Shown here: positions 1-8,910 of the stretch, one piece after another
Position numbering within the stretch: the first letter of the stretch is position 1
Layout of the letters: every line of letters begins with the position of its first letter
Source: Halomonas ventosae
Lineage (GTDB): Bacteria; Pseudomonadota; Gammaproteobacteria; Pseudomonadales; Halomonadaceae
Length of the DNA stretch: 64,000 nucleotides
Direction: 5' to 3'
Assembly (NCBI RefSeq): GCF_004363555.1
Contig: NZ_SNZJ01000002.1
Span: forward strand, 223,676-287,675
Notes under the pieces: model-generated
The model's database searches: none
Told to the model about the DNA's origin: nothing
Seen by the model: only the letters and a program-made list of their open reading frames with translations
Translations under genes and position numbers: made by a program

Positions 1-1408
<1,408 letters not shown>

Positions 1409-1439
1409 GACGGGATCCTGCTGACAAAATTGGGGCCGC

Positions 1440-1445
1440 ATTATA
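1440..1445 (-). promoter_or_regulatory. Perfect -10 hexamer upstream of typA
   Basis: On the minus strand TATAAT lies about 30 bases before the typA GTG. No good -35 hexamer is visible at 16–18 bases, so this is a -10 element only; a weak -35 or an activator would be needed. Confidence 0.4.
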
Positions 1446-1548
1446 GGGGCAGGGCGATGACGGCTACCAGCGTTGTCGCCGGGAATCTTGCGGTGCCACG
1501 GGATATCAGTGGCTTGGGGGCGTCGCTAGGCCGGCGCGTCGTCCGGGC

Positions 1549-2088
1549 TCAGGCCACCACGGCGGTGATCCTGGCCTGGCAGGCACGCAGGCGCTCGATC
1601 AGGTCGGGCAGGGCCTCGGCGTCGAGTGCCGGGTCGCAGCCGCCGATGCGCTCGAACCAGGCCCGCGACACGCAGAGGGTGTCCGCGGGCGTGCGGTGGC
1701 GCAGGCGTTGCCAGAGTTGCACCAGCCGGCTGGTGCTCGAGGTGGTCAGCACCACGGCATCCCGGCTGTGCTTCTCGATGTCCTCCAGCGCCTTCGCGAG
1801 CCAGCCGGCGGGGATGGCGCGACCCCGGGCCGGGAACAGCAGCGCCTGCCCCTGGCAGTGGGCCACGGCCGTGTTGAGGCGATCCCCCAGCGGGGTGCCC
1901 TCGGTGGCCACGATGCGCACGTCATGCCCGCTCACCAGGCGCAGCAGACGCGGGTCCTCGGTATCGTCGGCGAGCACCACTTCCAGGTGCAGGTCGCGCC
2001 GTTGGCGCAGCGGGCGAAGGGCTGCCAGGCGGCGGGGGAGACCGGCACCCGCGGAGCGGGCATCGAGGAGGATGCTGCAGACGATCAT
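1549..2088 (-). CDS. Small glycosyltransferase family 2-like protein
   Basis: About 179 residues starting MIVCSILLDA. The middle reads PLGDRLNTAVAHCQGQALLF followed by IPAGWL, which matches the GT-A glycosyltransferase pattern in which a run of small residues precedes a hydrophobic strand and a PxGWL loop. The usual metal-binding DxD is replaced by PARGR, so catalysis is doubtful; it may be a degenerate or specialised nucleotide-sugar binding fold. I chose ATG at 2086–2088, not upstream in-frame starts, because the upstream extension is Arg/Trp-rich and unlike the fold. It lies downstream of nothing obvious and is read in the same direction as typA but upstream of the typA promoter. Substrate unknown. 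Confidence 0.6.
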   Translation of the reverse strand: MIVCSILLDARSAGAGLPRRLAALRPLRQRRDLHLEVVLADDTEDPRLLRLVSGHDVRIVATEGTPLGDRLNTAVAHCQGQALLFPARGRAIPAGWLAKALEDIEKHSRDAVVLTTSSTSRLVQLWQRLRHRTPADTLCVSRAWFERIGGCDPALDAEALPDLIERLRACQARITAVVA

Positions 2089-2316
2089 GCTCGTGCCGGC
2101 TCCAGTGGTAGGTCGTGCGCGGGTCGGGCTGACATGGCGCCATGTCCGGAACCCGCACCATCGCCGGCCGGCGCCGCCATGCATGTAAGTGAGTGTAGTT
2201 TTTGGTTGTGAAGCGTATCAATTAGGCGGCGGACTGATATTTCTGTGCGCGAATCATGACCCTCCGGCCGCCTCGGGGATGAGGTGCGCCATCAGCGGGC
2301 AAGGGGCCGGCAAGGC

Positions 2317-2331
2317 GCTCCAGCATGGTGC
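2317..2331 (+). promoter_or_regulatory. NtrC binding site 1 upstream of glnA
   Basis: GCTCCAGCATGGTGC matches the NtrC operator GCACC-N5-GGTGC with one mismatch. Its centre is 31 bases from that of the next site, three helical turns, almost the spacing of the two strong NtrC enhancers at E. coli glnA. Confidence 0.6.
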
Positions 2332-2347
2332 GTGAGGGGCTTTTAGT

Positions 2348-2362
2348 GCACCTATATGGTGC
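2348..2362 (+). promoter_or_regulatory. NtrC binding site 2 upstream of glnA
   Basis: GCACCTATATGGTGC is a perfect GCACC-N5-GGTGC palindrome, the consensus NtrC enhancer. It lies roughly 165 bases upstream of the predicted sigma-54 start point. Confidence 0.8.
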
Positions 2363-2494
2363 GGCCCAGCTGGCTGGCTTCCCGGTTCCGCGGGCACCAT
2401 GGGATGACTGGTGCAGGATAGGGTTCGGAAGACGGGCTTGAAAGGCACGTTTAATCAATGGGATATGAGGTGCGTGGAAGAAAGCGGTGCAAGG

Positions 2495-2511
2495 TTGGCA
2501 CGCTGCCTGCA
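2495..2511 (+). promoter_or_regulatory. Sigma-54 promoter of glnA
   Basis: TTGGCACGCTGCCTGCA fits the -24/-12 consensus TGGCACG-N4-TTGCW with one mismatch; the invariant GG (2497–2498) and GC (2509–2510) are separated by exactly 10 bases. Predicted start of transcription is near 2522, giving a leader of about 130 bases. Confidence 0.85.
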
Positions 2512-2651
2512 TTGTTCTGGGTAGTGCCATGTTCGTGCATGGCGGTCGTGGGCAGCGCTGCCGCGGCATGCTACAACACGTGCTGGGATCGCCAGCGCCA
2601 TTGCATTACCTCAGCCCAACCTTTCGAGCCTAGCTCACAGTGGAGGACATC

Positions 2652-4058
2652 ATGTCTGCCAAGACTCTCGCCCTGATTGAAGAACATGACGTGAAGTGGG
2701 TCGATCTGCGCTTCACCGACACCCGCGGCAAGGAGCAGCACGTCACCATCCCGGCCCGTGACGTCGACGAGGAATTTTTCGAGAACGGCCAGATGTTCGA
2801 CGGTTCCTCCATCTCTGGCTGGAAGGGCATCAACGAGTCGGACATGATCCTGCGACCGGAGGACGGCACCGCCTTCCTCGACCCCTTCACCGAGGACGCC
2901 ACCCTGGTGCTGCGCTGCGACATCATCGAGCCGGCCACCATGCAGGGCTACGAGCGTGACCCGCGCTCCATCGCCAAGCGCGCCGAGGCCTACCTGCAGT
3001 CCTCCGGGCTGGGCGACACCGCCTTCTTCGGCCCGGAGCCCGAGTTCTTCATCTTCGACGAGGTGCACTGGAAGTCCGACATCGAGGGCTCCATGTACAA
3101 GATCACCTCCGAGGAGGGCGCCTGGGCGACCGACCGTCCCGTCGAGGGTGGCAACCTGGCCCACCGTCCGCGGGTCAAGGGCGGCTACTTTCCCGTCCCG
3201 CCGGTGGACAGCTTCCACGACATCCGTGGCGCCATGTGCAACACCCTGGAGGCCATCGGCCAGTCCGTCGAGGTGCACCACCACGAGGTGGCCAACGCCG
3301 GCCAGAACGAGATCGGCGTCAAGTTCAACACCCTCGTGAAGAAGGCCGACGAGGTTCAGGAGATGAAGTACGTGATCCACAACGTGGCTCACGCCTACGG
3401 CAAGACGGCCACCTTCATGCCCAAGCCGCTGGTCGGCGACAACGGCAGCGGCATGCACGTCCACCAGTCCTTCTGGAAGGAGGGCGTCAACCAGTTCGCC
3501 GGCGACGAGTATGCGGGCCTCTCCGAGATGGCGCTCTACTACATCGGCGGCATCATCAAGCACGCCCGCGCGCTGAACGCCTTCACCAATGCTTCTACCA
3601 ACTCCTACAAGCGCCTGGTGCCAGGCTTCGAGGCGCCGGTGATGCTGGCCTACAGCGCCCGCAACCGCTCCGCTTCGCTGCGCATCCCCTACACCGCTAG
3701 CCCCAAGGGCAAGCGCGTCGAGACCCGCTTCCCGGATCCGACCGCCAACCCCTACCTGGCCTTCGCGGCGATGCTGATGGCCGGCATCGACGGCATCAAG
3801 AACAAGATCCACCCCGGCGACCCCATGGACAAGAACCTCTACGACCTGCCGCCGGAAGAGGGCAAGGCCGTGCCGACCGTGGCCCACAGTCTCGACCAGG
3901 CCCTGGAGGCGCTGGATGCCGATCGCGCCTTCCTCACCGAGGGCGGGGTGTTCACCGACGAGATGATCGATGCCTACATCGAGCTGCTCAGCGAAGACGT
4001 GGAGCGCATCCGCATGACCACGCACCCGATCGAGTTCGACATGTACTACAGCTGCTGA
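2652..4058 (+). CDS. glnA: Glutamine synthetase, type I
   Basis: Makes glutamine from glutamate, ammonia and ATP; a dodecameric cytoplasmic enzyme at the centre of nitrogen assimilation. The 468 residues match GSI-beta length. Visible are [10 protein letters not shown] (49–58), the metal-binding GPEPEFFIF (128–135), [10 protein letters not shown] (264–273) and the adenylylation loop [10 protein letters not shown] with Tyr397, so control by the GlnE adenylyltransferase is expected. Start: ATG at 2652 with GGAGG six bases upstream; an in-frame GTG at 2640 lacks such a site. Expression should be NtrC/sigma-54 driven from the sites upstream. It is followed by a strong terminator, separating it from the downstream DUF4124–ntrBC genes. 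Confidence 0.99.
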   Translation: MSAKTLALIEEHDVKWVDLRFTDTRGKEQHVTIPARDVDEEFFENGQMFDGSSISGWKGINESDMILRPEDGTAFLDPFTEDATLVLRCDIIEPATMQGYERDPRSIAKRAEAYLQSSGLGDTAFFGPEPEFFIFDEVHWKSDIEGSMYKITSEEGAWATDRPVEGGNLAHRPRVKGGYFPVPPVDSFHDIRGAMCNTLEAIGQSVEVHHHEVANAGQNEIGVKFNTLVKKADEVQEMKYVIHNVAHAYGKTATFMPKPLVGDNGSGMHVHQSFWKEGVNQFAGDEYAGLSEMALYYIGGIIKHARALNAFTNASTNSYKRLVPGFEAPVMLAYSARNRSASLRIPYTASPKGKRVETRFPDPTANPYLAFAAMLMAGIDGIKNKIHPGDPMDKNLYDLPPEEGKAVPTVAHSLDQALEALDADRAFLTEGGVFTDEMIDAYIELLSEDVERIRMTTHPIEFDMYYSC

Positions 4059-4125
4059 TCGCCGGCGGCGGAGCGCCCGGGCCGAGTGGTCCGGCGTGGC
4101 TCGCCGCCACCCGCGTTGAGCGAAG

Positions 4126-4158
4126 AAGGGGTTCCGCCATGGCGGAACCCCTTTCTTT
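4126..4158 (+). terminator. Rho-independent terminator of glnA
   Basis: A 13-bp perfect stem (AAGGGGTTCCGCC pairing with 4141–4153), two-base loop, then TTTCTTT. It sits 68 bases after the glnA stop. Confidence 0.85.
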
Positions 4159-4238
4159 CGTACACTATCCAAGAAAGAGATGATGCAATCTCTCATGGCC
4201 GTTGCCGTCGGGCGGCGGCGACGACGTAGGGGGTAGGC

Positions 4239-4835
4239 ATGAACAAGGCATTCGTGATCCTGGCGCTGGGGCTCTCGGTCAGCCTCGCGGCCCAGGCAGA
4301 GACCATCTATCGCACCACCGACGCCCAGGGCAATGTGGTGTTCACCGATAATCCGGAGCGCGGCGGCGAGAAGGTCGACCTCAAGCCGCTGACCGTGGTG
4401 CCCGGTCGCGACGAGACCCGCGCGGCGGGTGCGCCGGCCGTGGTCGACGGGGGTGGCAGCGGCAGTGGCGGCGGGACAGCCGCCGGGCCGGGGCAGCCCT
4501 TCATGCCCTACGACAGCTTTGGCATCCTCTCGCCCCGCCAGGAGGAGACGCTGCCCACCGGGGCCGCCGGCAACGTCCAGGTGACACTGGGCATCCAGCC
4601 GGACCTGCGCGAGGACCATCGGGTGCGGCTGCTGGTGGACGGCCAGGTCAGCCAGACGGCCATGCACACCGATACCTTCATGCTCAACGGCCTGAACCGC
4701 GGCGAGCACGTGCTGCAGGCCGAACTGCTGGATGCCAGCGGTGCGGTGCGCCACCGCACCTCGCCGGTGACCCTCTACGTGCAGCGGGCCAGCGTCAACC
4801 TGCCCCAGAACCCCAACAATCCGGCCAACAATTAG
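4239..4835 (+). CDS. Secreted DUF4124 domain protein
   Basis: 198 residues with a signal peptide (hydrophobic VILALGLSVSLA, cleavage predicted after AQA-E). Residues 23–45 (IYRTTDAQGNVVFTDNP) are the DUF4124 module, a small beta fold of periplasmic proteins in gammaproteobacteria. A Gly/Ser-rich linker (about residues 68–85) leads to a C-terminal beta-rich half with RVRLLVDG and LNRGEHVLQAELLD, resembling an Ig-like add-on. A DUF4124 gene between glnA and ntrB is a common arrangement in this group; the function is unknown. ATG at 4239 has a TAGGGGG Shine-Dalgarno-like stretch 6–7 bases upstream. Confidence 0.9.
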   Translation: MNKAFVILALGLSVSLAAQAETIYRTTDAQGNVVFTDNPERGGEKVDLKPLTVVPGRDETRAAGAPAVVDGGGSGSGGGTAAGPGQPFMPYDSFGILSPRQEETLPTGAAGNVQVTLGIQPDLREDHRVRLLVDGQVSQTAMHTDTFMLNGLNRGEHVLQAELLDASGAVRHRTSPVTLYVQRASVNLPQNPNNPANN

Positions 4836-5289
4836 CTTCCCCATCGCCGGCCACATCGGCCGCTGTGTCCGGACGGCACCCACTGGCCCTGTCGCGAGCC
4901 CCCGCCCCGCGACGAGGGTCGCCTCGATGCCTTCGAACATGCCGACCGGGTGAGCGAGGGCAGCGCCTTCGATCACCTGGAGGGATTGCGCGACGACGAT
5001 AGCTCACGCCACCCCGATGACCCACGGGAGTGGCCGGCGACCCCGCCCCATCGCCATCCGCTACCCGTCTTCCCGCCTCCGGTGGGGCGCTGACCCTCCT
5101 GCTCGACGTGCTCCTGCGGCACGGCAATGGGCGCTCGGCGCTTCCCTGCACTAAAGTGGTGCACAATGACGGTGCGCCCCTGCCCTGATACGGCGCCATG
5201 CCGTGCCCCATGGGGTGGCGCGCTTCTTGCAGTACTTCCGGAAAGTGTCTCCCGAGGGAGGCCACCCTTGGACCGGTCAGGATTTCTCC
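4836..5289. other. 454-base gap between the DUF4124 gene and ntrB
   Basis: The DUF4124 frame stays open for 85 codons past its stop (to TGA at 5091–5093) without an ATG; in DNA this GC-rich that is not significant. The second half holds two overlapping NtrC sites. I see no clear -10/-35 pair. Confidence 0.5.
5148..5175 (+). promoter_or_regulatory. Two overlapping NtrC sites upstream of ntrB
   Basis: GCACTAAAGTGGTGC (5148–5162) and GCACAATGACGGTGC (5161–5175) each match GCACC-N5-GGTGC with one mismatch and share two bases. The first is nearly the E. coli glnL operator at which NtrC represses its own operon. Autorepression of ntrBC is the likely role. Confidence 0.75.
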
Positions 5290-6336
5290 ATGTACCAACG
5301 CTTGATGGAACACCTCACCACGGCGGTGCTGCTGCTCGATGGCGAGCTGCGGCTGCGCTGGATGAATCCCGCCGCCGAGGCGCTGCTGGCGATCAGCCTG
5401 AGTCGCCTCAAGGGGTTGCCCCTGTCCTCCCTGGTGGACGGCGGTGAGGAGATCGGCGAGCTGCTGGCCAAGGCCCGTGACGAGTTCCACCCCTTCACCC
5501 AGCGCGAGGCGCGCCTGACCCTGGTCACCGGCGAGGTGCTGACCGTCGACTACACCGTCTCGCCGCTCTCCGCCGACGAGCTGCTGCTGGAAGTGGAGCC
5601 CCGCGACCGGCTGCTGCGCATCTCCCGGGAGGAGGCGCTGCAGACCCGTCAGGAGACCATCAAGGTCCTCGCCCGGGGGCTGGCCCACGAGGTCAAGAAC
5701 CCGCTGGGCGGCATCCGCGGCGCGGCCCAGCTGCTGGAGCGCGACCTCGACGACCCCGGGCTGAAGGAGTTCACCCGGATCATCATCGAGGAGGTCGACC
5801 GGCTGCGCGACCTGGTCGACTCCATGCTGGGACCCAACCGGATGATTCGCCACGAGCCCCTCAATATCCACAAGGTGCTGGAGCGGGTCCGCTCGCTGCT
5901 GATCGTCGAGCAGCCAGGGGTGTGGATCGAGCGCGACTACGATCCCAGCCTGCCGGACCTCTCCGGCGACGAGTCCCAGCTGATCCAGGCCGTGCTCAAC
6001 GTGGCGCGCAATGCGATGGAGGCGATGACCGAGGCCGGTGTCGCCTCGCCGCGGCTTACCCTGCGCACCCGTGCCCGCCGCCAGTTCACCCTGGGCGCCG
6101 AGCGCCACCGGCTGGTCTGCGAGGTGGCGATCATCGACAACGGCCCGGGCATTCCCGAGTCGCTGCGCGAGACCCTCTTCTATCCCATGGTCTCCGGCCG
6201 CGCCGAGGGCAGCGGCCTGGGGCTCTCCATCGCCCAGTCGATCCTGCACCAGCACCAGGGGCTGATCGAGTGCGACTCCGAGCCCGGCCATACCCAATTC
6301 CGACTGCTGATTCCGCTGGAGAAGCACCATGACTGA
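5290..6336 (+). CDS. ntrB: Nitrogen regulation sensor kinase NtrB
   Basis: Soluble histidine kinase/phosphatase that, with PII, phosphorylates or dephosphorylates NtrC according to nitrogen status. The 348 residues match E. coli GlnL (349). A PAS domain occupies roughly 5–110 (AVLLLDGELRLRWMNPAAEAL); the H box LARGLAHEVKNPLGGIRG carries His133; N box LNVARNAMEAM, G1 DNGPGIPE and G2 EGSGLGLSIA are intact. Start: ATG at 5290 with AGGA about 8 bases upstream and a family-like N-terminus; upstream in-frame starts (e.g. 5203) would add a tail that overlaps no domain. It overlaps ntrC by 8 bases, implying coupled translation. Confidence 0.96.
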   Translation: MYQRLMEHLTTAVLLLDGELRLRWMNPAAEALLAISLSRLKGLPLSSLVDGGEEIGELLAKARDEFHPFTQREARLTLVTGEVLTVDYTVSPLSADELLLEVEPRDRLLRISREEALQTRQETIKVLARGLAHEVKNPLGGIRGAAQLLERDLDDPGLKEFTRIIIEEVDRLRDLVDSMLGPNRMIRHEPLNIHKVLERVRSLLIVEQPGVWIERDYDPSLPDLSGDESQLIQAVLNVARNAMEAMTEAGVASPRLTLRTRARRQFTLGAERHRLVCEVAIIDNGPGIPESLRETLFYPMVSGRAEGSGLGLSIAQSILHQHQGLIECDSEPGHTQFRLLIPLEKHHD

Positions 6337-7741
6337 TGTCGCACGCGTGGTGGTCGTCGATGACGATCGCGCCATTCGCTGGGTGCTGGAGCGTGCCCTG
6401 GCCCAGCCCGACCTCGAGGTCGAGACCCTCGACCGGGCCGACCGTGCCCTGGAGCGACTGCTCGAGGCACCGCCGGACGTGCTGGTCACCGATATCCGCA
6501 TGCCGGGTATCGACGGCCTGGATCTGATGGCCAAGGTGCGCGAGGTCCATCCGGAGCTGCCGGTGATCGTGATGACGGCCCATTCCGACCTCGACAGCGC
6601 CGTGGCCTCCTATCAGGGCGGCGCCTTCGAGTACCTGCCCAAGCCCTTCGACGTCGACGAGGCCCTGGCCCTGGTGCGCCGCGCCGTGGCCCACGCCCGC
6701 GAGCGCAAGCGGCCGGTCAGCGTGCCCGAGGGGCTGGATGCCGAGATCATCGGCGAGGCCCCGGCCATGCAGGAGGTGTTCCGCGCCATCGGCCGGCTGT
6801 CGCACTCGCACATCACGGTGCTGATCAACGGCGAGTCGGGGACCGGCAAGGAGCGGGTGGCGCGGGCGCTGCACCAGCACAGCCCGCGGGCCGGCAAACC
6901 TTTCATCGCCCTGAACATGGCGGCGATCCCCAAGGACCTGATCGAGTCGGAGCTGTTCGGCCACGAGAAGGGCGCCTTTACCGGCGCCACCGCCCAGCGC
7001 CAGGGGCGCTTCGAGCAGGCCGACGGCGGCACCCTCTTCCTCGACGAGATCGGCGACATGCCCGCCGAGACCCAGACCCGCCTGCTGCGGGTGCTGGCCG
7101 ACGGCGAGTTCTACCGCGTGGGGGGCCACACTTCGGTGAAGGTGGACGTGCGGATCATCGCCGCCACCCACCAGAACCTGGAGACCCTGGTGGAGGACGG
7201 TCGCTTCCGCGAGGACCTCTTTCACCGCCTCAACGTGATCCGCGTGCACTTGCCCCGGCTGTCCGAGCGTCGCGAGGACATCCCGCGGCTGGCGCGCCAC
7301 TTCCTGGCCGAGGCGGCCAAGGAGCTCGCCACCGACGTCAAGGTGCTGACCCCCGAGGCCGAGGCGCATATCACCCGCCTGCCCTGGCCGGGCAACGTCC
7401 GCCAGCTGGAGAACACCTGTCGCTGGCTGACGGTGATGGCCTCCGGCCGCGAGGTGCTCGTCGAGGACCTGCCGCAGGAGCTGCGCGAGCCCGGGGCCAC
7501 CCAGGGCAATGCCGGCGACTGGCGCACCGCCTTCCGCGACTGGGCCGACCGGGCCCTGGCCGCCGGCCACACCCACCTGCTGGAGGAGGCCGTGCCGGAC
7601 TTCGAACGCATCCTGATCGAGACGGCGCTCAAGCACACCGGGGGGCGCAAGGGCGAGGCCGCCGAACTGCTGGGCTGGGGTCGTAATACCTTGACGAGAA
7701 AGCTGAAGACGCTGCTGCCGGCGCTGGCCGACGGGGAGTAG
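6329..7741 (+). CDS. ntrC: Nitrogen regulation response regulator NtrC (sigma-54 activator)
   Basis: Enhancer-binding protein that activates sigma-54 promoters such as glnA when phosphorylated by NtrB. Receiver domain 1–120 with the acidic pocket DDD (11–13) and phospho-acceptor Asp55 in VTDIRMPG; AAA+ domain with Walker A GESGTGKE (168–175), the sigma-54 contact loop GAFTGA (215–220) and Walker B TLFLDEIGDM; C-terminal Fis-type HTH (ALKHTGGRKGEAAELLGWGR). 470 residues, normal family length. The octamer repeat begins eight bases after its stop. Confidence 0.97.
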   Translation: MTDVARVVVVDDDRAIRWVLERALAQPDLEVETLDRADRALERLLEAPPDVLVTDIRMPGIDGLDLMAKVREVHPELPVIVMTAHSDLDSAVASYQGGAFEYLPKPFDVDEALALVRRAVAHARERKRPVSVPEGLDAEIIGEAPAMQEVFRAIGRLSHSHITVLINGESGTGKERVARALHQHSPRAGKPFIALNMAAIPKDLIESELFGHEKGAFTGATAQRQGRFEQADGGTLFLDEIGDMPAETQTRLLRVLADGEFYRVGGHTSVKVDVRIIAATHQNLETLVEDGRFREDLFHRLNVIRVHLPRLSERREDIPRLARHFLAEAAKELATDVKVLTPEAEAHITRLPWPGNVRQLENTCRWLTVMASGREVLVEDLPQELREPGATQGNAGDWRTAFRDWADRALAAGHTHLLEEAVPDFERILIETALKHTGGRKGEAAELLGWGRNTLTRKLKTLLPALADGE

Positions 7742-7748
7742 GATTTTT

Positions 7749-7815
7749 GCCAAGCCGCCAAGCCGCCAAGCCGCCAAGCCGCCAAGCCGCCAAGCCGCCA
7801 AGCCGCCAAGCCGCC
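7749..7815. repeat. Octanucleotide tandem repeat, eight copies of GCCAAGCC
   Basis: Eight perfect head-to-tail copies of GCCAAGCC (7749–7812) plus a partial ninth, directly after the ntrC stop and about 140 bases before the next start. No degeneration between copies, so it is probably young and its copy number variable through slippage. It is not in a supported coding frame. Confidence 0.97.
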
Positions 7816-7954
7816 GCATCACGTGAAGAAATAGCGGCTTGCTGGCGGCGGGTGAGCGAGCCGTGCCTGCCTAGGACGAAAGGCGAATTGTTGGGCGTGA
7901 CGGCGCTGCCGTAGCGTCGATGCATAAGCAACCCATCATTCAGCAGGACGCCCC

Positions 7955-8908
7955 ATGCTCGCCGCGCCAGATGCCCTTCCGAGCCATGTCCAGGTCACCG
8001 AGGTGGGCCCGCGCGACGGCCTGCAGAACGAGCCCCTCCTGCTCCCCACCGCGGACAAGGCGGGGCTGGTCAGGGCACTGGCGGCGGCGGGCGTCACGCA
8101 GTTCGAGCTGACCTCCTTCGTCAGCCCGCGGGCCGTGCCGGCGCTGGCCGACGCCGCCGAGCTGGTGTCGGCCGTGCGCGGCATCCCGGATCTGCACCTC
8201 TCCGCCCTGGTCCCCAACCTGCGGGGCGCCGAGCGCGCCATGGAGGCAGGGGTCGACTCGGTCGTGCTGTTCGTCTCGGCCTCCGCGACCCACAACGCCA
8301 AGAACGTCAACTGCCGCATCGAGGACTCCCTGGCGGCCTTCGAGCAGGTCGCCCGCCGCCTCGAGGGCAGCGGCATCGAGGTCCGCGGCGCCATCGCCAC
8401 CGCCTTCGGCTGTCCCTTCGAGGGGGAGGTCGACGTCCGCGCGGTGGGGCGTATCGCCCGCCACTTCGCCGACCTTGGCGCGACCCGGCTGTCGCTGGGC
8501 GATACCACCGGCATGGCCACCCCGCCGCTGGTCACCGACCGGGTCCGTCACCTGCACGAGGTCGTCCCCTCGCTGGCGCCGACCCTGCACTTCCACAATA
8601 CCCGCGGCATCGGCCTGGCCAACGTCATGCAGGGGCTCTGGCTGGGCGTCGACCGCTACGAGAGTTCCATTGGCGGGCTCGGCGGCTGTCCCTTCGCCCC
8701 GGGGGCGTCGGGCAACATCGCCAGCGAGGACCTGGTCTACCTGCTCGACGAGATGGGTATCGAGACCGGCATCGACCTCGAGGGCCTGATCGAGGCCAGC
8801 CGGCTGGCCACCCGCCTGATGGGGCGGCCGCTCCCCGCCCAGGTCTCCAGGGCCGGGCCGCGCCTGGCCCTGGGTGACTGCTCCGCCGTTCCCACCGCAA
8901 GAGGCTGA
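7955..8908 (+). CDS. HMG-CoA lyase family protein (acyl-CoA lyase)
   Basis: 317 residues of the HMGL-like TIM barrel: retro-aldol cleavage of a 3-hydroxy-3-methyl acyl-CoA. Signature residues are present: GPRDGLQNE (18–26; catalytic Arg20, metal-ligand Asp21), the HFHNTRG strand with metal-binding His pair, and the GLGGCPFAPGAS loop with catalytic Cys245. Family members cleave HMG-CoA to acetyl-CoA and acetoacetate, or citramalyl-CoA to acetyl-CoA and pyruvate; sequence reading alone does not choose. It is the first gene of a tight group with a CoA-transferase (2-base gap) and a TTT transporter, favouring an imported acid over leucine degradation. ATG at 7955. Confidence 0.9.
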   Translation: MLAAPDALPSHVQVTEVGPRDGLQNEPLLLPTADKAGLVRALAAAGVTQFELTSFVSPRAVPALADAAELVSAVRGIPDLHLSALVPNLRGAERAMEAGVDSVVLFVSASATHNAKNVNCRIEDSLAAFEQVARRLEGSGIEVRGAIATAFGCPFEGEVDVRAVGRIARHFADLGATRLSLGDTTGMATPPLVTDRVRHLHEVVPSLAPTLHFHNTRGIGLANVMQGLWLGVDRYESSIGGLGGCPFAPGASGNIASEDLVYLLDEMGIETGIDLEGLIEASRLATRLMGRPLPAQVSRAGPRLALGDCSAVPTARG

Positions 8909-8910
8909 GG

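Larger units (their letters stand above)
2089..2651. other. 563-base intergenic control region between the GT-like gene and glnA
   Basis: No convincing gene. Short open frames on both strands have no Shine-Dalgarno sequence and look non-coding. The region carries two NtrC-type palindromes, isolated GCACC and GGTGC half-sites at 2394–2398 and 2410–2414, and a sigma-54 promoter, all described separately. Confidence 0.7.

Noticed and set aside
2222..2569. 115-codon frame on the minus strand upstream of glnA
   Set aside because: It covers the NtrC sites and the sigma-54 promoter, has no ribosome binding site and a random-looking peptide.
2571..4976. 801-codon open frame on the minus strand
   Set aside because: Antisense of glnA and the DUF4124 gene; His/Val/Gly-rich shadow peptide.
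7742..7830. CRISPR-like array
   Set aside because: Units are 8 bases with no spacers; it is a simple tandem repeat.
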